Shown: piece after piece, positions 45,742-54,527 of the stretch
Layout of the letters: the number at the start of each line of letters is the position of its first letter
How positions within the stretch are numbered: position 1 is the first letter of the stretch
Source: Clostridia bacterium
GTDB taxonomy: Bacteria > Bacillota > Clostridia > Oscillospirales > Acutalibacteraceae
Length of the DNA stretch: 64,000 bases
NCBI GenBank assembly: GCA_017471765.1
Contig: JAFURT010000023.1
Location: 1 to 64,000 of the forward strand
Reading direction: 5' to 3'
The notes under the pieces: model-generated
Databases searched by the model: none
What the model was told of the DNA's origin: nothing
The model's input: only the letters and a program-made list of their open reading frames with translations
Translations under genes and position numbers: made by a program

Positions 45742-48246
45742 ATGAAACTCGCTTTTTCTACCAAAGGATGGCATGATTGCTCCTTTGAGCAGTTCTGTCA
45801 GGTGGCAGGGGATCTCCACTTTGAGGGCATCGAACTGCACAACATCTATAACCGCCTCTTCACCGATAAGGAGGGGGCTTTCCACGATTATACCGCCGCG
45901 GCCACCCGCCGCCGTCTGTACGAGAATGGGTTGCATATCCCCTGTATTGACACGGTGTGCGACGCCGCTGAGGGGGATACGCCCCACAATGTGGCCGAGG
46001 TGAGCCGTTGTCTGGAGATTGCCGCTAACCTGAACATTCCCTGTGTCCGTCTGAAAGCCTATGCCGCCGCCGGGGACGAGGCGGCCGTGGAGCGTGTCTC
46101 TGCTTTGATTGCCGGGGTACTGCCCGAGGCTACGGACAAGGGGATTACCCTGCTGGTGGAAACCTCCGGCCTGTTTGCCAACACCGCTGTGTTGCGGCAG
46201 GTGCTGGATAGCTTTGCCAGCGATAACCTGGCCGCCCTGTGGAATCTGTCTGCTGCCTATTTTGCCGGCGGCGAGTCTCCCGATGAGGTCATCAAGAATC
46301 TGGGTGCCTACGTGCGGCACGTGCATATCAACGATGCGATTGCCGGCGAGAATGGGGCGGAATACTGCCTGATGGGAGAGGGAAGCCTGCCCATCCGGAA
46401 GATGATGCTGGCTCTGCGGTCGGTCAACTACGACGGCTATATCTCCCTCGTGTGGGATCCTGCCTGGTGTGAGGAGCTGGATGATATGGAAATTATCCTC
46501 ACCCAGTTTGTCCACTATATGAAGCAGTTCGGGGATACCTCCCGGAACGAAAAGGCGCTGTACTATAACCGGGCCCATACCGGTAAGTTTGTGTGGGAGA
46601 AGGACCGCCTTATCGACTGCACCTTCTCTCAGGTGCTGGACCGGATGGTGGAGGAATTCCCCGACCAGTACGCCTTCAAATACACTACGCTGGATTATAC
46701 CCGCACCTATGCGGAGTTCCGTGACGACGTGGATGAGTTTGCCCGGGTGCTGATTTCCCTCGGGGTGAAAGCCGGCACCCATGTGGCGGTGTGGTGCTCC
46801 AACGTGCCCCAGTGGTATATCGCCTTCTGGGCGACGGTGAAGCTGGGCGCCGTGCTGGTGACGGTGAATACCGCGTACAAGATTCACGAGATTGAGTACC
46901 TGCTCCGGCAGTCGGATACCCATACCCTCATCATGACCGAGGGGGGCAAGGATTGCCACTACGGCCAGATTGTAGCGGAGCTTTGCCCCGAGCTGGATAC
47001 CCTCAAGCCCGGCCAGTCGCTTCACGCACGCCGCCTGCCCTTCCTGCGGAATGTGATTACCGTGGGCTACCGGCAGAAGGGCTGTATGGAATGGCATGAG
47101 GCGTTGGAGCGTGCCAATCAGGTGCCGGTGGAGGAGGTCTACCGGATGGCGGCGGCGGTGGACAAGGACGATGTGTGCAATATGCAGTACACCTCCGGCA
47201 CCACCGGCTTCCCCAAGGGCGTTATGCTCACCCATTATAATGTGGTGAACAACGGCAAGTACATCGGCGACCAGATGGAGCTGTCCACTGCCGATCGGAT
47301 GATGATTCAGGTGCCCATGTTCCACTGCTTTGGCATGGTGCTGTCCATGACGGCCTCCATGACCCACGGTGCCACCATGTTGCCGCTACCCTATTTCTCC
47401 CCCAAGCCGGCGCTGGCTTGTGTCCACAACGAGCACATCACCGCCTTCAACGGCGTGCCCACCATGTTTATCGCCATGATGCAGCACCCGGACTTCGAAA
47501 AGACGGATTTCTCCTATATGCGTATCGGCATTATGGCCGGCTCCAACTGCCCGGCTGACCTGATGAAGGAGGCCGCCACCGGCCGCATGGGGATGCGGGA
47601 AATCGTGTCGGTGTACGGCCAGACGGAGGCGGCGCCTGGCTGTACTATGAGCCGGTATTACGATAGCCTGGAGGTGCGCACCGAAACGGTGGGCAGTGCC
47701 TTTGCTAATGTGGAGTGTAAGATTGTGGACCCGGAGACCGGCGCGGATTGCCCTGACGGGGTGAACGGTGAGTTTGTGGCCCGTGGCTACAACATCATGA
47801 AGGGCTATTACAAGATGCCGGCGGCTACCGCCGAGGCCATCGACAAGGATGGTTGGTTGCATACCGGCGACCTGGCCTGCCGCCGTCCCGACGGCAACTA
47901 CCTGATTACCGGCCGTCTGAAGGATATGATTATCCGTGGCGGCGAGAACATCTACCCCAAGGAGATCGAGGAGTTTATCTACACCTGCTCCAAGGTGCGG
48001 GATGTGCAGGTTATTGGCGTGCCGGATAAGCAGTACGGCGAGGAAATTATGGCTTGCATCATCCTCAAGGATGGGGAGAGCATGACCGAGGCGGAGATGA
48101 AGGAGTATATCGCCACGCACATGGCTCGTCACAAGGTGCCCCGGTACATCGAGTTTGTGGACAGCTTCCCCATGAATGCCGCCGGTAAAATTCTCAAGTA
48201 TAAGATGCGGGAAGAAGCGGCGAAACGGCTGGGACTTGAAGGGTAA
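45742..48246 (+). CDS. TIM-barrel/acyl-CoA synthetase fusion (Leu unit)
   Basis: An 834-residue fusion. Residues 1 to about 265 form a xylose-isomerase-like TIM barrel of the sugar phosphate isomerase/epimerase superfamily; about 285-834 form an AMP-forming acyl-CoA synthetase (MQYTSGTTGFPKGVMLTH near 482, YGQTEAAPG, LHTGDLACRRPDGNYLITGR, Lys in NAAGKILKYKMRE). The barrel keeps VETSG and HVHINDA, but WNLSAAY and GYISLVWDP lack acidic residues expected at the metal site. Its ligase half differs from the XRE-cupin pair and is closer to FadD-like enzymes. It is 3 bp after the LeuA-like gene. Expected substrate: isovalerate (inferred from the Leu T-box). Confidence 0.88.
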   Translation: MKLAFSTKGWHDCSFEQFCQVAGDLHFEGIELHNIYNRLFTDKEGAFHDYTAAATRRRLYENGLHIPCIDTVCDAAEGDTPHNVAEVSRCLEIAANLNIPCVRLKAYAAAGDEAAVERVSALIAGVLPEATDKGITLLVETSGLFANTAVLRQVLDSFASDNLAALWNLSAAYFAGGESPDEVIKNLGAYVRHVHINDAIAGENGAEYCLMGEGSLPIRKMMLALRSVNYDGYISLVWDPAWCEELDDMEIILTQFVHYMKQFGDTSRNEKALYYNRAHTGKFVWEKDRLIDCTFSQVLDRMVEEFPDQYAFKYTTLDYTRTYAEFRDDVDEFARVLISLGVKAGTHVAVWCSNVPQWYIAFWATVKLGAVLVTVNTAYKIHEIEYLLRQSDTHTLIMTEGGKDCHYGQIVAELCPELDTLKPGQSLHARRLPFLRNVITVGYRQKGCMEWHEALERANQVPVEEVYRMAAAVDKDDVCNMQYTSGTTGFPKGVMLTHYNVVNNGKYIGDQMELSTADRMMIQVPMFHCFGMVLSMTASMTHGATMLPLPYFSPKPALACVHNEHITAFNGVPTMFIAMMQHPDFEKTDFSYMRIGIMAGSNCPADLMKEAATGRMGMREIVSVYGQTEAAPGCTMSRYYDSLEVRTETVGSAFANVECKIVDPETGADCPDGVNGEFVARGYNIMKGYYKMPAATAEAIDKDGWLHTGDLACRRPDGNYLITGRLKDMIIRGGENIYPKEIEEFIYTCSKVRDVQVIGVPDKQYGEEIMACIILKDGESMTEAEMKEYIATHMARHKVPRYIEFVDSFPMNAAGKILKYKMREEAAKRLGLEG

Positions 48247-48256
48247 GTGAGCGCAC

Positions 48257-49063
48257 ATGATTAAGGGAAAATACCGGGTGATGGATGCCCACTGCCACGT
48301 GTACCCGACGGCGATTGCCGCCCGGGCGGTGGCCGGCACCGACCGGTTTTATGACCTCCACTCTGTCTATGATGGGACGGTGGATGACCTGCTGGGAAAA
48401 GGGACAGCCGCCGGTGTGGACCACTTTGTGGTGCAGTCGGTGGCCACCAGCCCCAAGCAGGTGCGTAGCATCAACGAGTTCATCGCCACAGCGGTGGCAG
48501 AGGCAGGGGGGCGATTTACCGGCCTGGGAACCATGCATCCCGACAGCCCTGACCTGGTGGCGGATTTTCGCCACATACAGGAACTGGGGCTCAAAGGGGT
48601 CAAACTGCATCCGGATATTCAGCAGTTTAAGATTGACGATTACCGCTGTCTGAAAATCTACGAGCTGTGCGAGGCGGCGGGCATCCCCATCCTGCTACAC
48701 ACCGGAGACAGTCGGTACGACTATTCCAACCCCAACCGCCTGTTGCCGGTGATGGAGATTTACACCGGTTTGACGGTAGTGGGGGCCCATCTGGCCGGCT
48801 GGTCGGTGTGGGAGGAGGCCTGCGACAAGCTGGGGCACCTCCCCAACCTGTATATGGACTGCTCCTCCTGTTTCGCTTTTATGTCCCGCCAGCGAGCGGC
48901 GGACATTATCCGCCATTTCGGCACCGAGCGGGTGCTGTTCGGCACCGACTACCCCATGTGGCCGGTGGAGGAAGAACTGGCTGTTCTGCTGTCCCTCGGC
49001 TTCACGGAAGAGGAAAATCGCCGTATGCTGTGGGACAACGCCTATGAGATTTTTGTGAAATAA
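48257..49063 (+). CDS. Amidohydrolase (metal-dependent hydrolase, Amidohydro_2-like)
   Basis: A 268-residue TIM-barrel amidohydrolase. The N-terminal MDAHCHVYP gives the HxH metal pair; KLHPDIQQF, LLHTGDS, GAHLAGW and FGTDYPMWP supply the other expected ligands. It resembles the gamma-resorcylate decarboxylase/ACMSD-like branch, whose members hydrolyse or decarboxylate small acids. It is the last gene of the Leu T-box operon and its role there is unknown. Confidence 0.85.
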   Translation: MIKGKYRVMDAHCHVYPTAIAARAVAGTDRFYDLHSVYDGTVDDLLGKGTAAGVDHFVVQSVATSPKQVRSINEFIATAVAEAGGRFTGLGTMHPDSPDLVADFRHIQELGLKGVKLHPDIQQFKIDDYRCLKIYELCEAAGIPILLHTGDSRYDYSNPNRLLPVMEIYTGLTVVGAHLAGWSVWEEACDKLGHLPNLYMDCSSCFAFMSRQRAADIIRHFGTERVLFGTDYPMWPVEEELAVLLSLGFTEEENRRMLWDNAYEIFVK

Positions 49064-49064
49064 T

Positions 49065-49100
49065 AAAACCGCTGTGACCACGGTCACAGCGGTTTTTATT
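49065..49100. terminator. Bidirectional terminator
   Basis: AAAACCGCTGTGACC (49065-49079) pairs with 49082-49096; it serves the Leu operon and plsC. Confidence 0.9.
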
Positions 49101-49881
49101 ATAGCAGCGTTTCTTCCATTTTCTCTTTTGCCCTGTCGCTGAGTGTGGCTGTGTTGTTTTCTTCTACAAAGGCTTCTTCCATCACATCTACAATGTTCAG
49201 GTGAACCACCTTGCCCAGCCAATGCTTCTCATACCGGATGGTGGCCACCACGATGGGACAGCCGGCCAGCTTGGCAATCTTAAAGGAGCCGGCATGGAAG
49301 GGGAGGAGCTCGTCGCCAGTTTTATTCCGTGTTCCTTCCGGGTAGATGCCCACGCACAAATTCACATCCCGGACGAGTTCGGCGGCCCGCTTGATGGTGG
49401 TGACGGCGTTGCGGGCGTTTTCCCGGTCGATGGGGAGAAAGCACAGCCGGTGCAGGATGGTGCCGATGACAGGGATGCGGAACACCCCCGGCTTGGCCAC
49501 AAACACCATATCCACATCGGTCAGTGCCGCCACTGTGCAGAGGGGGTCAAAGGCGGAACGGTGGTTGCATACCAGCAGATAGGGGCGGTGAGGGAGTTTG
49601 TCTCTGCCCTCCACTTTGGTGCAGTAGCCCAGCATCAGCAGTACCCAGGCGAGGGTCCATTCGATCAAACGGTGGGTGATGTGGCGCGTGCGAGGGGAGG
49701 GGTCTGCCTTCGGAAGCCACAGAAAAGAGCACACCAACAGCAGAATGTACACAACCCCTATGGCTACATACGTTCCCAGCCATAGCGGCAAGTGCCACCA
49801 CCAGGTGAGGGAGGGGCACAAGGCGTATAACAGCGTGACAGCCAAGCCGCTAAGACTGGCAAACAGAACGAGCAGTAACAT
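49099..49881 (-). CDS. plsC: 1-acyl-sn-glycerol-3-phosphate acyltransferase
   Basis: A 260-residue membrane acyltransferase that makes phosphatidic acid. Two N-terminal membrane segments (residues 1-22 and 28-55) precede the catalytic CNHRSAFDP (HX4D) motif and the glycerol-phosphate-binding YPEGTRNKTG. It has its own promoter (49913-49940) and is monocistronic. Confidence 0.92.
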   Translation of the reverse strand: MLLLVLFASLSGLAVTLLYALCPSLTWWWHLPLWLGTYVAIGVVYILLLVCSFLWLPKADPSPRTRHITHRLIEWTLAWVLLMLGYCTKVEGRDKLPHRPYLLVCNHRSAFDPLCTVAALTDVDMVFVAKPGVFRIPVIGTILHRLCFLPIDRENARNAVTTIKRAAELVRDVNLCVGIYPEGTRNKTGDELLPFHAGSFKIAKLAGCPIVVATIRYEKHWLGKVVHLNIVDVMEEAFVEENNTATLSDRAKEKMEETLL

Positions 49882-49912
49882 TGTCCCCCTCCTTTTCTTA
49901 ATATGGGTTCTA

Positions 49913-49940
49913 TTTTACCATATTTTCCGGTTTCGTCAAG
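49913..49940 (-). promoter_or_regulatory. Promoter of plsC
   Basis: Minus strand TTGACG, 16-bp spacer, TAAAAT. Confidence 0.65.
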
Positions 49941-49951
49941 TGCAGACATGA

Positions 49952-49987
49952 AAAAAGCCGTCTGCCAGCGGCAGACGGCCTTTTTTC
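49952..49987. terminator. Bidirectional terminator
   Basis: GCCGTCTGCC, loop AGC and GGCAGACGGC, with A-run and T-run flanks; ends the zinc-ribbon gene. Confidence 0.88.
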
Positions 49988-49995
49988 AGACTCGA

Positions 49996-50274
49996 TTAGT
50001 TCTCGCCTTTCATGCTGGCGAAACACTCGCTGCAGTACACAGGGCGGTCCTCACGGGGCTTGAAGGGCACTTTGCACTCCTTGCCGCAGTTGGCGCAAAC
50101 AGCCTCGTGCATCTCACGCTCGGGACGGCCAGCGTTCTTGCGGGCGTCACGGCAGGCCTTGCAGCGCTGGGGCTCGTTAACGAAACCCTTCTCAGCGTAG
50201 AACTCCTGCTCGCCGGCGGTAAAGATGAACTCATTGCCGCACTCTTTGCATACTAAAGTCTTGTCCTCGTACAT
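49996..50274 (-). CDS. Zinc-ribbon protein (zf-trcl type)
   Basis: A 92-residue protein with four CxxC knuckles at about residues 9-12, 38-41, 60-63 and 80-83, enough for two zinc ribbons. The first half (CKECGNEFIFTAGEQEFYAE ... RCKAC) matches the small zf-trcl domain common in Clostridia and Deltaproteobacteria. The function is unknown; nucleic-acid binding is likely. Confidence 0.85.
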   Translation of the reverse strand: MYEDKTLVCKECGNEFIFTAGEQEFYAEKGFVNEPQRCKACRDARKNAGRPEREMHEAVCANCGKECKVPFKPREDRPVYCSECFASMKGEN

Positions 50275-50355
50275 GTGGTCTAACCTCGCTTTGAAAAAAT
50301 TGATATTGCAAACGGCCCTATGCCGTTGTTGCCGAAACTTGTTTGGGCACAGCGA

Positions 50356-50922
50356 TTATGCTCTGCCTGATAGGGTGGCCGATAACTTGCGCCGCAGACG
50401 CTGTACCGCATTGTCCACTGCCTTTTCGCTGACCTGCATCCGGCAGGCGATCTCCCGATAGGAGAGATTGCTGAGCCGCAACAGAAGCACCTTGTATTCC
50501 AAGGGTGTCAAACGCTCCTGCAACTGTTGCAAGAGAGCAGTAGCCTCCTCCTGTGCCTGCACACGCAGGGCTGGGTCACCGGTGACATCGGCCAACTCCG
50601 GCTCTTCCTCTAATGGGTGCTCACGTAACAGGCGGTCGCCATTCTGCCGCACGACTGAGGTGAGACGATGGCGGATACAGGCGGTGGCATAGGTGGTGAA
50701 TACGGCGCCACCCTCCGGCCGGAAACTGCGCACCGCAGCCAGCAGTCCCAACAGAGCCTCCTGCGCCAAATCCTCATCCTCGATGCCGATACAGCGGAAA
50801 TGCCGAACCTGCGCGTGAATCAGGGGCATCATGCGTTGCACGATGTGGGAAAATGCTTCCTCGTCGCCGGCCGCCGCCTCGCAGAGGGGAAGCTGACCGT
50901 CCCATAACTGGTTGTCCAGCAT
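50356..50922 (-). CDS. Sigma-70 family factor, SigH-like
   Basis: A 188-residue sigma factor with region 2 (DEDLAQEALLGLLAAVRSF ... FTTYATACIRHRL) and region 4 (LTPLEYKVLLLRLSNLSYRE, helix-turn-helix to QRLRRKL). Size and sequence recall SigH, the early stationary-phase sigma that turns on spoIIA, but the usual SigH neighbourhood is absent, so this may be a paralogue. ATG 50922 is chosen as the one best spaced from AAGGAG. It has a consensus promoter. Confidence 0.85.
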   Translation of the reverse strand: MLDNQLWDGQLPLCEAAAGDEEAFSHIVQRMMPLIHAQVRHFRCIGIEDEDLAQEALLGLLAAVRSFRPEGGAVFTTYATACIRHRLTSVVRQNGDRLLREHPLEEEPELADVTGDPALRVQAQEEATALLQQLQERLTPLEYKVLLLRLSNLSYREIACRMQVSEKAVDNAVQRLRRKLSATLSGRA

Positions 50923-50990
50923 CATCACTCCTTAACGCTAACCCGGCAGACAGGCGCACTTACCCCCATCAGCATTCATTGCACTAACAT

Positions 50991-51019
50991 AGTATACTTG
51001 ACTTTTTTTCACTTGTCAA
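50991..51019 (-). promoter_or_regulatory. Promoter of the SigH-like gene
   Basis: Minus strand TTGACA, 17-bp spacer, TATACT. Confidence 0.85.
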
Positions 51020-51166
51020 CACCTAATTTTACGCAAACACAAAAATTGTGAAATTGGTGAATAAAAGTTTGTCGTTTTTAAACAATTTAACGAAGTATTT
51101 GTCGCCGAAGAGGACTTGCTCCATAGGAGAAAAAGGATATTCTTCCCTTACAAAAGCGGAATATGG

Positions 51167-51195
51167 TTGACTTTTTTGTTATTTCATATTAAAAT
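51167..51195 (+). promoter_or_regulatory. Promoter of glyS
   Basis: TTGACT (51167-51172), 17-bp spacer, TAAAAT (51190-51195). No T-box fits in the short leader. Confidence 0.75.
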
Positions 51196-51227
51196 AGGAA
51201 AATGAGTTATTTGTAGGAGGCATTGCC

Positions 51228-52649
51228 ATGAAAAACACCGAAAAAACAATGGAAAAAATCGTAGCCCTGTGCAAGGGCCGCGGCTATATCTTCCCCGGCT
51301 CGGAGATCTACGGCGGTCTGGCCAACACTTGGGATTACGGCCCGTTGGGTGTGGAGCTGAAGAACAACGTCAAGCGTGCGTGGTGGAAGAAGTTCGTGCA
51401 GGAGAACCCCTATAACGTGGGCCTGGACGCCGCTATTCTGATGAATCCCCAGACCTGGGTGGCCTCCGGTCACCTGGCCGGCTTCTCCGATCCGCTGATG
51501 GACTGCAAGGAGTGCAAGGAGCGCTTCCGTGCGGACAAGCTGATTGAGGATTGGTGCGCCGAGACCGGCTACGAGCTCCCCAAGCCCATCGACGCTTTCT
51601 CCCAGCAGGAGATGAAGGATTTTGTGGAGGAGCACAACATCCCCTGTCCCACCTGCGGCAAGCATAACTTTACCGACATCCGTCAGTTTAACCTGATGTT
51701 CAAGACCTTCCAGGGTGTTACCGAGGACGCCAAGAACACCGTGTACCTGCGTCCCGAGACAGCCCAGGGTATCTTCACCAACTTTGTGAATGTCCAGCGC
51801 ACCACTCGGCGTAAGCTGCCCTTCGGTATCGGTCAGATCGGTAAGTCCTTCCGTAACGAGATCACCCCCGGCAACTTCATTTTCCGTGTCCGTGAGTTCG
51901 AGCAGATGGAGCTGGAATTCTTCTGCAAGCCCGGCACTGACCTGGAGTGGTTCAGCTACTGGCGTGAGTTCTGCCACAACTGGCTGTTGGCCATCGGTCT
52001 GAAGGAGGAGAACATCCGCCTGCGTGACCACGATCCCGAGGAGCTGTGCTTCTATTCCAAGGCGACCACTGACTTCGAGTTCCTGTTCCCCTTCGGCTGG
52101 GGCGAATTGTGGGGCGTGGCGGACCGTACCGACTACGACCTGACCCAGCATCAGAACACCTCGGGTAAGGATCTGACCTATTTCGATCAGGAGACCGGTG
52201 AGCACATCATCCCCTACGTGGTGGAGCCCTCTCTGGGTGTGGAGCGCACCGTGCTGTCTGTGCTGTGCGACGCCTATGACGAAGAGGTTGTGGATGCCGA
52301 GAAGAACGATGTCCGCACCGTCCTGCGCCTGCATCCGGCCTTGGCCCCCTTCAAGTGTGCTGTTCTGCCCCTGTCCAAGAAGCTGGGCGACAAGGCGCTG
52401 GAGATTCAGGCCGAGCTGTCCAAGTACTTTATGGTGGACTACGACGACGCCGGCTCCATCGGTAAGCGGTATCGCCGTGAGGACGAGATTGGTACTCCTT
52501 ACTGCATCACCGTGGACTTCCAGACCATCGGCGATGAGAACACCCCTGCGGATAACTGTGTCACCGTCCGTGACCGTGACACCATGGAGCAGGTGCGTAT
52601 GCCCATCAGCGAGCTGAAGGCGTATCTGGAAGAGAAGATCGCATTCTGA
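51228..52649 (+). CDS. glyS: Glycyl-tRNA synthetase, dimeric type
   Basis: A 473-residue class II synthetase of the single-chain alpha2 type, not the alpha2beta2 GlyQ/GlyS pair. Motifs: [20 protein letters not shown] at the N-terminus, zinc-binding-like CKECKERF and CPTCGK, motif 2 around [14 protein letters not shown], and motif 3 in [15 protein letters not shown]. The C-terminal anticodon-binding domain is complete. GTAGGAGG precedes the ATG. Confidence 0.97.
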   Translation: MKNTEKTMEKIVALCKGRGYIFPGSEIYGGLANTWDYGPLGVELKNNVKRAWWKKFVQENPYNVGLDAAILMNPQTWVASGHLAGFSDPLMDCKECKERFRADKLIEDWCAETGYELPKPIDAFSQQEMKDFVEEHNIPCPTCGKHNFTDIRQFNLMFKTFQGVTEDAKNTVYLRPETAQGIFTNFVNVQRTTRRKLPFGIGQIGKSFRNEITPGNFIFRVREFEQMELEFFCKPGTDLEWFSYWREFCHNWLLAIGLKEENIRLRDHDPEELCFYSKATTDFEFLFPFGWGELWGVADRTDYDLTQHQNTSGKDLTYFDQETGEHIIPYVVEPSLGVERTVLSVLCDAYDEEVVDAEKNDVRTVLRLHPALAPFKCAVLPLSKKLGDKALEIQAELSKYFMVDYDDAGSIGKRYRREDEIGTPYCITVDFQTIGDENTPADNCVTVRDRDTMEQVRMPISELKAYLEEKIAF

Positions 52650-52659
52650 TAACACATTC

Positions 52660-52692
52660 ACACGGGACGGTCAGTTTGACCGTCCCGTGTTG
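52660..52692 (+). terminator. Hairpin after glyS
   Basis: ACACGGGACGGTCA (52660-52673) pairs with 52677-52690. The T-run is poor, so termination may be incomplete. Confidence 0.6.
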
Positions 52693-52708
52693 CTAGGATG
52701 GTGACCGT

Positions 52709-53047
52709 ATGAAAAGGATTCCTCTGGGAAACGAGCGGATAAAAAGCCGTTTGTTTCGCTGCAGTATGGTTTTGGCTGTGTTGATGCTGTGCTTTCTCTT
52801 GAGCGTTTTGATATGGCCGCCGTTAGTGATTGGTTCTTTTCTAATGATTTTGGCGGAAGGAATATTGCATCTTTTTGCAGTGCATAAGGGATGGGATGAA
52901 TTTTACGCATTCTATCCGGGAGGTATGACGGATTCTTTTCGCGTTCGGCACTGGCAAACCATTCTGTCAGGTTGGCTTTTCTTGTGCGTCGGTGTGGGAG
53001 GTTCTGTTTATTTTCTGTTGCTTTTCATAGAAGTAATCCCTATATAG
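52709..53047 (+). CDS. Small membrane protein, unknown
   Basis: A 112-residue basic protein with three predicted membrane segments (about residues 17-36, 38-56 and 86-108). No family was recognised. The ribosome site (GGATGGTG) is weak. Confidence 0.6.
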   Translation: MKRIPLGNERIKSRLFRCSMVLAVLMLCFLLSVLIWPPLVIGSFLMILAEGILHLFAVHKGWDEFYAFYPGGMTDSFRVRHWQTILSGWLFLCVGVGGSVYFLLLFIEVIPI

Positions 53048-53054
53048 TTCTTTC

Positions 53055-53086
53055 GTTAGCCTTCCCCCCAAGGGGAAGCCTTATGG
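53055..53086. repeat. Short G/C inverted repeat
   Basis: CTTCCCC...GGGGAAG, related in layout to the element at 121-140. Confidence 0.35.
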
Positions 53087-53106
53087 CAAATTAGGAGTGA
53101 TATAAT

Positions 53107-54009
53107 ATGGCGAAAACCAAATCTTCTGCCGCCCTGGGCGGCTTGCTGGTGGTGCTGGCGGGCATGCTGTGGGGCACCACGGGGCTGTTCATTGATAAGC
53201 TGAACGCGGCAGGGCTGTCCTCGATGCAGATCTGCGAACTGCGTGCCGGCATTACGGCGCTGGTGATGCTGTTGATGACGTTGTGCGTCAAGCCGGCGCT
53301 GCTGCGTATCCGCTTCCGGGATATGTGGATCTTCCTGGGTAGCGGCGTGGGGAGCATTTTGTTTTTTAATTACTGCTACTTCAACGCCATACAGGAGTCG
53401 GGCATGGCGGTGGCGGCCACGTTGCTGTATACTTCTCCGGTGTTTGTGATGCTGCTCAGTCTGCCTCTGTTCGGAGAAAGAATAACCGGCCGTAAGGTGG
53501 TATCCCTTATCATGACGGTGGCCGGCTGTGTGCTGGTCAGCGGATTGGTGACGGCAGGGGCCTCCTTTACGAAGTGGGGGCTTCTCTACGGCATCGGGGC
53601 CGGTTTTGGGTATGCGCTGTACAGCATCTTCACCCGGTTTGCCATCCGCCGGGGCTATGAGAGCATGACCATCACCACCTACACCTTTCTGGTGGCGGCG
53701 GTGGGGGGCCTGTTCCTGACGGATTTCCGGCAGATTGCCTCCGCTACGGTGGCCGGTGGGGCTGACCTGTGGCTGTTGCTGGTGGGGTATACGGTGGTCA
53801 CCACCGTAGCCCCCTATCTGCTGTATACCAACGGTCTGCGGCACATCGAGAACTCCAAGGCCGCTGTCATGGCGGCGGTGGAGCCTGCCTGTGCCACTCT
53901 GTTGCAGATCGTGGTGCTACGGGTATTCCCCGGCCCGGTGGCGATGGTGGGCATCCTGCTGGTGCTGGTGGCCATTGTGGTGCTGAATACCGGTAACAAG
54001 CGGCGGTGA
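53107..54009 (+). CDS. EamA/DMT-family transporter
   Basis: A 300-residue drug/metabolite transporter with ten predicted helices in two EamA repeats (about 8-140 and 152-298). GMLWGTTGLFIDKL opens the first and LLYGIGAGFGYALYSIFTR the second. The substrate is unknown; relatives export amino acids or nucleotides. AGGAGTG precedes the ATG. Confidence 0.9.
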   Translation: MAKTKSSAALGGLLVVLAGMLWGTTGLFIDKLNAAGLSSMQICELRAGITALVMLLMTLCVKPALLRIRFRDMWIFLGSGVGSILFFNYCYFNAIQESGMAVAATLLYTSPVFVMLLSLPLFGERITGRKVVSLIMTVAGCVLVSGLVTAGASFTKWGLLYGIGAGFGYALYSIFTRFAIRRGYESMTITTYTFLVAAVGGLFLTDFRQIASATVAGGADLWLLLVGYTVVTTVAPYLLYTNGLRHIENSKAAVMAAVEPACATLLQIVVLRVFPGPVAMVGILLVLVAIVVLNTGNKRR

Positions 54010-54126
54010 GGGATGGAACGGCCAAAACGAAAATCCCCTCGTTTGTGCGGGTATGATTACAGCACCTCCGGTGCCTATTTTGTGACGGTATGCACTTGTG
54101 AGAAACGGAAGATTCTGTGCGATATC

Positions 54127-54155
54127 GTAGGGGGGCGGTGGTCTCGACACCCCGC
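54127..54155 (+). repeat. Degenerate REP in the RAYT pseudogene
   Basis: GTAG followed by an imperfect GGGGCGGTG...CACCCCGC palindrome; the first frameshift falls here. Confidence 0.6.
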
Positions 54156-54285
54156 AGATGGTTTTGTCTGAAGTCGGCGATATAGCCGAGCAGGAACTTT
54201 TGCGGATAGAAAACCATTATGAAAACATACCCGTGGACAAATAGGTGATTATGCCGAATCACATTCACTTATTGATTCGGATAAC

Positions 54286-54309
54286 GGAACGGATAAATCC
54301 GTTCCCTAC
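54286..54309 (-). repeat. REP palindrome in the RAYT pseudogene
   Basis: GGAACGGATAAATCCGTTCC plus CTAC; the 20-bp palindrome is identical to the one at 11943-11962. Confidence 0.85.
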
Positions 54310-54367
54310 GAAGCGGTACGATATTCCCAATGTCATCGGAAAATATAAGGCGGCTGTAACTCGCCGT

Positions 54368-54391
54368 GTAGGGAATGCATTTATGCATTCC
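54368..54391 (+). repeat. REP palindrome in the RAYT pseudogene
   Basis: GTAG plus GGAATGCATTTATGCATTCC (54372-54391). Confidence 0.85.
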
Positions 54392-54527
54392 GTCAAGTTG
54401 CGGCAGACCTCCTTCCACGACCACATTATCCGGGATGAGGCGGATTATCGGCGAATCTGGACGTACATAGATACAAATCCGGCAAATGGGAGCAGGATTG
54501 CTTCTATATGGCGGAATAACCGGATAA

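Larger units (their letters stand above)
54013..54519 (+). pseudogene. Decayed RAYT transposase
   Basis: The start (MERPKRKSPRLCGYDYSTSG, AYFVTVCTCEKRKILCDIV) matches the intact RAYT. A frameshift follows within the REP-like sequence at 54127-54155. The homologous frame resumes (DTPQMVLSEVGDIAEQ), hits TAG at 54242-54244 where the intact copy has Tyr, and continues MPNHIHLLIRI ... FHDHIIRDEADYRRIWTYI. A second frameshift near 54485 would restore the expected ending AKWEQDCFYMAE and TAA (54517-54519). Three REP palindromes interrupt the frame at 54127-54155, 54286-54309 and 54368-54391; the first two occupy the same positions as those in the intact gene. Confidence 0.88.

Noticed and set aside
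44317..47367. A 1016-codon open frame on the minus strand opposite the LeuA-like and ligase genes
   Set aside because: Antisense to two genes with clear family motifs, with no ribosome site and low-complexity His/Gly/Leu-rich translation typical of a shadow frame in G+C-rich DNA.
51207..52661. A 484-codon minus-strand frame opposite glyS
   Set aside because: Shadow of the strongly biased glyS codons; no recognisable domain or start signal.
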